DNA from: Buddleja alternifolia
Lineage: Eukaryota > Streptophyta > Magnoliopsida > Lamiales > Scrophulariaceae
Direction: 5' to 3'
NCBI GenBank assembly: GCA_019426215.1
Contig: CM033400.1
Span: 17,282,568-17,346,567 of the forward strand
DNA length: 64,000 nt
In this document: positions 57,073 to 64,000 of the stretch, piece by piece
Layout of the letters: every line of letters begins with the position of its first letter
How positions within the stretch are numbered: position 1 is the first letter of the stretch
Position numbers and translations under genes: made by a program
The notes under the pieces: generated by a model
What the model saw: the letters and a program-made list of their open reading frames with translations, nothing else
The model's database searches: none
Told to the model about the DNA's origin: nothing

Positions 57073-57440
57073 GGGATAATTGGAAAAAAAAATCCCTGTG
57101 TTAATGCGAAATTGCAATAAAACACCTACGTTAATGAAATAGGCTAAGCACCACCGTGTGTTATTCAAAAGTTTGCAAAAAGTCACTTTTTGTTAAAAAG
57201 ATGTGTTTTTTTTGGGTGAAATAACACTATTTTACCTTTCGTTTTGTTTGAATAGTGTATAAATAACAAAAAAACATGTCATTAAAGGTGAAAAACATGA
57301 AAAACACGCTCGTTTTTTTTCAAAAAGTAGCTTTTTGCTGACTTTTGAATGACACATAGTGGTGTTTAGCATATTTCATTAACATAGGTGTTTTTTCGCT
57401 ATTTCTCATTAACACAGGGTTTCTTTTTTGCATTTATCCC
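57073..57440. mobile_element. Mutator-like MITE with long TIRs and 10-bp TSD
   Basis: 368 bp. The left end GGGATAATTGGAAAAAAAAA and the right end read in reverse, GGGATAAATGCAAAAAAGAA, continue to match for >100 bp (CCCTGTGTTAATG, AACACCTAYGTTAATGAAAT). It is flanked by CATTGTTATT on both sides (57,063-57,072 and 57,441-57,450). Long TIRs with 9-10 bp TSDs are typical of Mutator-like elements. No transposase is encoded. Confidence 0.9.
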
Positions 57441-58758
57441 CATTGTTATTATCTAGTTCAGGTGTAGAAGTTTAAGGCATAAGGTGTGTGTATCTATATG
57501 CTAGCATACTTTTATATATTTGATTTATTTAATACATACATATTATAGGATAGAACTAGAGAGCATGGGGTAGGTGTCAACCATAGAAAGAGTACTATCT
57601 TTAATCACGTGTGGCAAGAGAAGGCTTACTGCAAATATTACTTTACATATTCACCCTTCATCACAATTTTCTTTTCTAATCATCGTTCAATATCTTTTCA
57701 CCCCAAAAAGATTGCAGGGCAGAAGAGATAGACTTGAAGTAAGAAAACCAAACTCATCATCTCTCTATTTCATTTCCACTCATTGAGTCTATAAATTCAG
57801 TAATGGTATAATTGTTTGGCTCTGAATTAGTTAGATTAAGAAGTGATTAAGTGAATTATATGCTTATATTTGAGATAAATAACACCTTTATGGCTTGAAA
57901 TTGAAAGTCATACATCATATACATGTGTTTTCGTTAACTTCAATTGCATGATATCCAATTTTTGGAAATTTCAGTTTCTGAAGTTAGGATTTAAAACTGT
58001 AATTAGGTGACTAAACCTTTGTGTTTGATTATGTTAAATTTTCTGGAATGACCTGATTGTGTTTAGAATCTCTCTGAAAAATTTGGTAAAGATTGGAGGT
58101 CTGTGGTATTTTCTAAAATTATTTGAACGAAACTGCCAGGTGTTGTCCGACAAGTTTAAGAAAGTTTCGGTTTGAAGCTTAATTTTCATATTTAGAGATT
58201 TTTCGTTTCGATTATTTTACTGTGTACTTATACATGTGTTTAGGGTAGTTTTGATCATTTGGGAATGTTTCAAGGAACAGAGGATTTTATAAAAATATTT
58301 GAAACCAGACTTGCTGTCCTGCAAAAACGTCTTCGTGCAGCCATGTTTTGATGACCAAATCACCAACCTAAATACGTTAATTAATTCTAAAACTATTATG
58401 GCATGATATTCAACTTGATTTCCCTGTTACTTTGTAATTTGAGAGTGAAATTGTACTTTGAGAATTTGTGAGAATTTTCATAGTGAAACTGCGCACAAGC
58501 ATTTGTATCTTGCTTGCAACCTTTACGAACTAAATTGCCTATATGACTAGGTACTACTATATGTATAGTACGGCTTACGAGTTTTGGTTAGGTTATATAT
58601 TGATGATGTGTTTGAATGGCACGATATATCCGGGGTTTGAATGACAGACGAGACTACAACGCCGAGTAGTAACTGTGAGGGTTTCTCTTTTCCTACAAAA
58701 CTCTTTAATTGCTTTACCTACTTGTGATTGTCTTGTTTCGTTCTACAAATATCTGATC

Positions 58759-58815
58759 CAGAGCACACCTTTGAGTAGCGGCCGCGGGTTCCCTAGTTAC
58801 CAAAAAAAAAAAATA
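58759..58815 (+). mobile_element. 5'-truncated SINE, same 3' end as the 56,299 SINE
   Basis: AGAGCACACCTTTGAGTAGC ... TTCCCTAGTTACC plus 13 A matches the last ~45 bp of the full SINE. It is bounded by ATCTGATC on both sides (58,751-58,758 and 58,816-58,823). Confidence 0.85.
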
Positions 58816-59029
58816 ATCTGATCGGTATCTTGATGACTGGTTTGTGATGATTGTTGATTCCTAAATATTCCATTCGGCTCAATATCTCTTTATCCTCGAT
58901 GATCATTCATTTTGCGTCTATGGTATACGTCTTCCTTGAAATGGTATTTGGTCTAGTCGGTGTCAATTCTTTTGAGTTTTATCATACCAATATCGAGTTC
59001 TTGTCCTTTGAATCTCATTGAGACCATTG

Positions 59030-59390
59030 TACTTCTTGGCTCTAGTCAGTCGAATAAGGGAGTAAGTGCTATGCGGGGCAAAGTGCACGCGACGACGGGA
59101 GCCACCTCTAGAGTCCCGATGTCCGGCATCCATCATCGATGTGTCCCCTTTTCTTGATTTAAAGCTTTGATTCTTAAAGACAGAGTGAAGGGAGCTAAGT
59201 GCTACACCATGGGGGCCACCTCTTGAGGCTTCGATGCAAAATGCTACATGGTGAGAGCCACCTCTAGAGTCCCGACACCTATAGATCAGTGAAGGGAGCT
59301 AAGTGCTATATGGGGCAAAGTGCTACGTGATGGCGGGAGCCACCTCTTGAGCCCGTAGAAGCCACCTCTAGAGTCCCGACATTTGAAATC
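59030..59390 (+). repeat. LTR-internal subrepeats of element G
   Basis: About four degenerate repeats of GGGAGCYAAGTGCTA, GGAGCCACCTCTAGAG and TCCCGA words. They are collinear with 50,320-50,640, with extra units here. Confidence 0.75.
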
Positions 59391-61159
59391 ATATGGTATA
59401 TATATTGAAAGGTGTGAAGTCTCCCGATGGTATGGGACAGAGGGGAGACGAGGCACAATCATTTGACATGAGTTCTAAAGTACGTGAGATGTTCTCTTCG
59501 TTCTTGATTCATTTCAATACTCAAATGTTCGCCCTTCTGATATCTTGATTGATTCATTTACTTGCCTCTGTATATGCTTGTTCTGTTCTAATTCCGCTGC
59601 AGATTCCACTTCAAAGATAAAAGGTAAAGCAAACCGTTAGCCGACCTCACTAAGTCATTCGGACTCAGCCCTCCTTCTTTCTTTCTTTTCAGATAAGCTT
59701 AGTATGTTGGATACGAAGGGAGAAATGAGGAGTAAAGAAAGCATTGGTTCGTTGCTATTAGAGGCAATTATGTTTTGGGACGTATCATTCGGTAGGTATA
59801 TGTATTATCTTGGAGACCCGTTGATTGAGAGTTGTCATTGAATTATGTACGGCTGATGAAGGAGGTATTTTTGATTTAATTGGAATGTAAAAGTTTAGTT
59901 CAGTAGATGACGTATTGATATAGTTTTGACGCTTAGCGCTAGCTCGAGTAGGGACAGTCTCCTGGATCGAGCTAGCATCGCTGTGTGGCGGGTCACCCTG
60001 GTCGGTGGGCGCTACATTGTGCCATAGATATATCAATGGAATTGATATATTTGAACACAGCTCGTCGTAATTCAATCACATGGGTATTGACTAAATGACA
60101 GTCAATTATTGGATTACTGCCAATTCACCCTTTGGTGGGTTTGACCTCCAAGTACAGTCTAAGTGGGCACGCAGCAATTGTTCGGTGACTTCCAATATGG
60201 GATTCACAGTCTTGAATGTAAATGAGTTAACGTCCTATGCAATGTAAATGAAATTATAAGTCTTTGGCCAATGCAGTAAAACTAACTCATCTGGCACACG
60301 AGAGGCAGTTTGGTAATTTCTTCTTACTATGCTTTCATCGAGTCCTGTGAGTTTAACGCATTCCACGTCCCTCACTCGATGGAGATGTTACAGTGAAAGG
60401 CTTATATACTCACATGGTATTCGTGACCTAGAGGTTCGTATTAAATTAAATCATTTTAATCTCAACTGGGTTTCGATGTAAGTCCACGATACTGGCTAGG
60501 TGACACTCACATCCTTGGTTTCCTCTCATTGCCAATTGAGACGAACCTAGAGAGTCGAGCTTTCAAGGAATTATGCGAAGAAAGTCTCAAGTTATCAAAT
60601 AAGGTTATTCAGGTAATTTGTCATTTGATGAACAAATTTTATTTAATTAATTACATTAATTGAAATAAATTAATAATAAATAATTAAATTGGTTTATTAT
60701 TTTCCAATTAGTCTATATTAATAATTAGATTAGTTCATTTAGATAACTATTAATTAATATTACATATAATTGGAACAATATATGTTTGACTTAATTAATA
60801 AGTGTAGTAAGTTGAAAGTCAACTTAGCCCACTAGGAATGCATATAGGCTTTTATAATGAGATAGATGGGCTCAAGGAATTAATTAATTCCAAGCTCATT
60901 ATCTCATTTGAATACACAAGCCTTAATGTAAAAACCTAAGTTGCAAGTCATAACTTTACTGCATAACAAGAGGAGAAAAATCAATCTCTATGCTCTCTTA
61001 GCCGTCCGCCCCTCTGAACCAAGAGAAGGAGGATTTTTCTTCAAACTTTTTTCCGGCATGATATCTAGAAGCAGGAATCAGCGATTGCTGATACCTGGAA
61101 GATTAAGAAAAGAAATTACAACAAGGTTAGAAAATCGATGAAATTTGATTTCATCTTAC

Positions 61160-61457
61160 CATAAGAACACACACTCTAGCACAATCAATTCTTTCCATAG
61201 ATAAAGTAAATGCATCAAGATATAAAGGATGTCCTAATGCACTTGCAACAACACTCAGCCCATCAATTATCCAAAATTCCGCCGGAAGATTTCACAATTT
61301 AACCCATACCGGAACTTCCTTATATTCCTTTTTCTTCTCGAGTCATTCCCGTCCGAGATTTTTAAAGAAACATAGCTTGTCCTTGATATAACCAAGGTCC
61401 TCCCTCAACAACTTCAGTCATAGCAGATTCAGATTCAAATTTGAAAAAGAAAATTCC
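61160..61457 (-). pseudogene. LINE ORF1 (DUF4283) fragment
   Basis: Minus-strand frames give FFFKFESESAMTEVVEGGPW, LYQGQAMFL and, after several stops and shifts, SMERIDCARVCVLM, as in the copy at 48,098-51,300. Its upstream part is displaced by the chromovirus-like element that starts at 61,458, so the rest should lie beyond the window. Confidence 0.75.
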
Positions 61458-61654
61458 TGTAATGCCCAATAATTTCTCACGCAGCCAACGATAAGCATGT
61501 CATATAGTTGCATTTATTATTGACTATAAATGGCATGATTGCACGAACATGATTACTTTCTAATTATATGATAACTGCATTTAAGGTACATTTTTGCGAA
61601 CGTTTATCACTAGTTAAGCAGGCACGATGTCTAAGCAGGCATGACGTCTAAGCA

Positions 61655-61715
61655 GGTGGTCACCCATCTTAGAATTGCTCCCGTCTGAGCACGCTTAACT
61701 TTAAAGTTTTGATTG
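61655..61715 (-). other. 5S rRNA-like segment in 5' LTR of element 3
   Basis: On the minus strand: AGTTAAGCGTGCTCAGACGG and AAGATGGGTGACCACC, then the match ends sooner than in the other copies because the AGACGTC-type repeat follows directly. Antisense to the element, as in elements 1 and 2. Confidence 0.8.
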
Positions 61716-62574
61716 AATTTGGTACACGAAAGCTTCCCGCTAGTCACCGGGTCAATATATTTCATGCCTCTTACATATCATTTATATGTCACGATGAATG
61801 TAAATATGCGACACATAGAAAATATAAGGCATAAACGTATAACACGTATTAAGCTAGCAGCTGCAAATAATTCATTGAATATAATAATATTATTTTCTAT
61901 AAACCTTCACAAGTAAGTTTAGCAAGCAAACCGCCTCAACCTTGTTAAAAAGAGATTTCTGGACGGCAAAAGGTAAGGAAAAGAAAGAAAAAGAGAGAAG
62001 AAGAAAAAGAAAGAAAAGGGAGAAAGAAAGAAAGAAAATTCAGGGAAAAATAGGAAATGAAGAGTAATAGGTGAAAGGAGCTAGGCATATCGACGTGCCC
62101 GTTACGAGTAAGTCTTTTACCGGTTGTTTCTTCAATTTAATCGGTGATTTTGGAATAATTATAGAGGATTGTATTTAGGTATGTTATATACCCTTTTTAC
62201 AGATTATTGCACATGTAAAATTAGGAAAAAGTACCATTAGCTAGCTCCGGTAGCATCATCTTTACATGCAAAGTACTTAAGGTAAGTTGAAGTTCGTTCA
62301 CTGCTTCATAAGGACCATATTATGCATGTTTATGATGTTTTAAGATAATTGTTTGGAAATGAATGTTATTACTTGCCTATTGTGTGAAGTGTTGACGTAT
62401 ATATGCTTATGATGTTTTAAGATGATTACTTGGAAATGAATGTTATTCTTGTTTATTGTGTATATGAAGATGATGCTGTTAATGCACATATAAAGAAAAT
62501 GATTGGAAAAAGGGGAGGTATTTGATTGATGGTCGGGTAGGCACGGGACGCGGGTGGGACCGGCGGACACAAAA

Positions 62575-62682
62575 GACTGGTGGTGAATACCTTGAGGCGT
62601 AAAAGCCAAGATAGATAAAGCCACAATAGACTGGTGGTGAATACCTTGAGGTGTAAAAGCCAAGATAGATAAAGCCACGATG
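62575..62682 (-). repeat. 54-bp tandem repeat in LTR of element 3 (2 units)
   Basis: Units 62,575-62,628 and 62,629-62,682 begin GACTGGTGGTGAATACCTTG. One unit fewer than in elements 1 and 2. Confidence 0.9.
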
Positions 62683-63319
62683 TACGGGAGAGCCAGCGGT
62701 TAATATCATAGGGCCGAAAGGTCGGTTGTGAGAACCGCGTGATGCCTCTTTCATTGGCCAATTATTATGAACAGGTTCCGAAAACAGACGCCTATCATTA
62801 TCAGTCGAATACCACACTTCGAGGGTACCCAAAAAGGAAAGCATGAAAAGGAAAAAGAAAAGTTTTAACTAAACTATGCATTATTGACTGTTGTATGTGA
62901 TATGTGAAACATTGTTTTTAAAAATATGAGCTTCTTCTTACTGAGCCATTAGCTCATTAGGTTCTTATGATGCAGGTGATGATCATGTTTATGAACGTTG
63001 CCCAAGTCTCCAGAGCGGTCAGACAGAGCTATGTTCATATGCCATTCTTCGAGCACTTTTGTACTCTGATGTTAATTTGTATAACCGCTCTGTTATGGTT
63101 TTGTAAATATAAGTATGTTAATATGGGAATGAAGATACTGGGTTTTGACGTATGTAAAACAAAATGATTTGCTTTTATTTTTAAAGGCATATATTCTATT
63201 ATTTTAGAAAACCATAACATTTCAAAGGAAGAAAATGGGTCATCGCCCCTCGGCCTGACCGTGTGGCTTAACTGAGCTACATGTACCGGTCGGGTCGGGT
63301 CGGGGTGCGTGACAGTTTG

Positions 63320-63336
63320 TCGTATCAGAGCGGAGG
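63320..63336 (+). other. PBS of gypsy element 3 (one change)
   Basis: TCGTATCAGAGCGGAGG, six bases after the LTR end. It equals the element 2 PBS except for C in place of G at position 2. Confidence 0.75.
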
Positions 63337-63503
63337 TTTAGTCTTTCCTGAAGACAGAAGAAGGCATATGAACATATTCTAGCTGGGAAACTTGGTTAAC
63401 TCTTAGTTTATTCCTTTATGTTTGATCAATGCATATTATTGTCATTATGGTGCATTCATTATTGGCTAGTGAATGGGATAAGTTGTGCAACATATAGGAA
63501 ACC

Positions 63504-64000
63504 ATGCCACCAAAAAGAAAGGAAATGGGTGCCCAAGAGGGTGGCAACAATGTGGTGGATAATCTAACTAATTTGATACAAGAACAAACTAGAATGCATG
63601 GTGAACAGATTCAACAGTTACTGGACATGCAACAGAGAACTCAAGAACAGAATCAGCAAGTTCATGCACCTCCTGTTCGACCTGACAATCCACATGTTGT
63701 TTATGAGAAGTTCAGAAAAATGGAACCATCTGATTTCTACGGTAGCTCGTATCCCATAGTTGCAGAGGAGTGGGTTAAATCGTTGGATACCATCTTTGAC
63801 TACATGCGTATCGATGATGCTGATAAGGTACTTTGTGCAATCTTCTTACTGAAGAAAGAAGCAAGAATCTGGTGGGAAGGAGCCAAACTTGCCGTGGATA
63901 TGGAAATATTGACATGGGATAGGTTCAAGGTGATCTTTTATGACAAGTACTTCACCTAAGATGCTAGATCCCTTAAGGTAAAGGAGTTCTTGGAATTGAA
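63504..64000 (+). pseudogene. Gag of gypsy element 3 (partial at window edge)
   Basis: Starts [16 protein letters not shown] and keeps one frame for 151 residues: a Gln-rich segment ([20 protein letters not shown]), [59 protein letters not shown] at 63,957-63,959 sits where element 2 has an Arg codon (KYFTRDARS). Past it the frame continues with [13 protein letters not shown] to the edge. It is the least damaged Gag N-terminus in the window. Confidence 0.85.

Larger units (their letters stand above)
54754..60016 (+). mobile_element. TGTAACACC-type LTR element G, pol deleted
   Basis: 5' LTR start (54,754-~55,585, truncated), a short internal 3' part, a polypurine tract and a 3' LTR (56,884-60,016). 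It lies inside a copia LTR whose two halves can be matched to intact copies. No gag or pol domain remains. No clean TSD could be read at the edges. Confidence 0.65.
56884..60016 (+). repeat. 3' LTR of element G
   Basis: About 3.1 kb including a 368-bp MITE and a 57-bp SINE fragment; without these, ~2.7 kb, like the LTR at 48,453. Ends GGTCGGTGGGCGCTACA. CTCTAGAG-type subrepeats are at 59,030-59,390. Confidence 0.7.
54418..61158 (+). mobile_element. Copia LTR split by a gypsy-like element
   Basis: 54,418-54,753 starts TGTTAAGATTATGCC and matches the LTR start near 10,399 (minus strand). 60,017-61,158 continues with CCATAGATATATCAATGG, corresponding to 7,975 onward of another copia LTR. The order of later blocks (AACTAACTC, GGTAATTTC, AGACGAACCTAGAGAGTC) is conserved. 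The right end meets LINE sequence near 61,159. The ORF at 60,941-61,141 has no domain. Confidence 0.65.
61458..63314 (+). repeat. 5' LTR of gypsy element 3
   Basis: 1,857 bp, TGTAATGCCC...GGGGTGCGTGACA. It carries a purine-rich tract (61,975-62,045, the complement of the pyrimidine tract in the other LTRs), two 54-bp units and the 5S-like module on the minus strand. Confidence 0.85.
61458..64000 (+). mobile_element. Chromovirus-like gypsy element 3 (continues past the window)
   Basis: 5' LTR, PBS and gag in plus orientation, close to elements 1 and 2. Inserted into LINE ORF1; the left flank is ATTCC (61,453-61,457). The right end and TSD partner lie outside the window. Confidence 0.85.

Overview
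This 64 kb window is plant nuclear DNA, most likely from a eudicot, and is made almost wholly of nested, decayed transposable elements. I found no convincing host protein gene, tRNA gene or complete rRNA gene. The evidence is AT-rich noncoding DNA, Ty3/gypsy and Ty1/copia LTR retrotransposons primed by initiator tRNA-Met, plant-type L1 LINEs (DUF4283 ORF1 and zf-RVT domains), a tRNA-derived SINE and a Mutator-like MITE. Nearly every coding remnant carries stops or frameshifts. Such layering is typical of pericentromeric or other heterochromatic DNA, although location cannot be read from the window.

Layout. 1-2,681: remnant of a Tat-type gypsy element (gag, pol scrap, 28-bp tandem repeat) with a LINE 3' end. 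2,682-10,860: AT-rich noncoding DNA and several copia LTRs in both orientations, one nested in another. 10,861-31,298: an LTR of a TGTAACAYCC-type family, broken by a large non-coding copia-like element (12,672-28,705). That element's 5' LTR holds a deleted gypsy element (13,317-18,591, TSD ATTGT); its 3' LTR holds a long LTR (23,724-26,439) and a LINE (26,832-28,328). 31,299-39,792: a structurally complete but dead chromovirus-like gypsy element with two LTRs and a perfect TSD (AGTTC). 39,793-44,843: LTR, LINE and copia-integrase scraps in a partly duplicated block. 44,844-47,483: a 2.6-kb solo LTR. 47,484-52,440: LINE ORF1 debris flanked by about 440-bp direct repeats and split by a solo LTR (48,453-51,198, TSD TACAC). 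53,228-61,158: copia pol and a copia LTR split by another gypsy-like element (54,754-60,016), which itself carries a SINE, a truncated SINE and a MITE. 61,160-64,000: LINE ORF1 (minus strand) broken by a third chromovirus-like element whose 5' LTR, PBS and gag run off the window.

The most interesting signal is in the LTRs of the chromovirus-like family (four LTRs here, 1.7-2.0 kb). Each carries about 65 bp closely resembling the internal promoter part of plant 5S rRNA, always antisense to the element. The same LTRs hold a 54-bp tandem repeat with 2-3 copies, a long homopyrimidine tract and a small AGACGTC-type repeat. A 5S-like module in an LTR recalls the Cassandra TRIM elements, but here it sits in a coding gypsy family. 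A second point of interest is the non-autonomous copia-like element, whose leader contains a GC-rich block with strong hairpins. Because its two LTRs are both in the window, they act as natural empty-site controls for each other's insertions.
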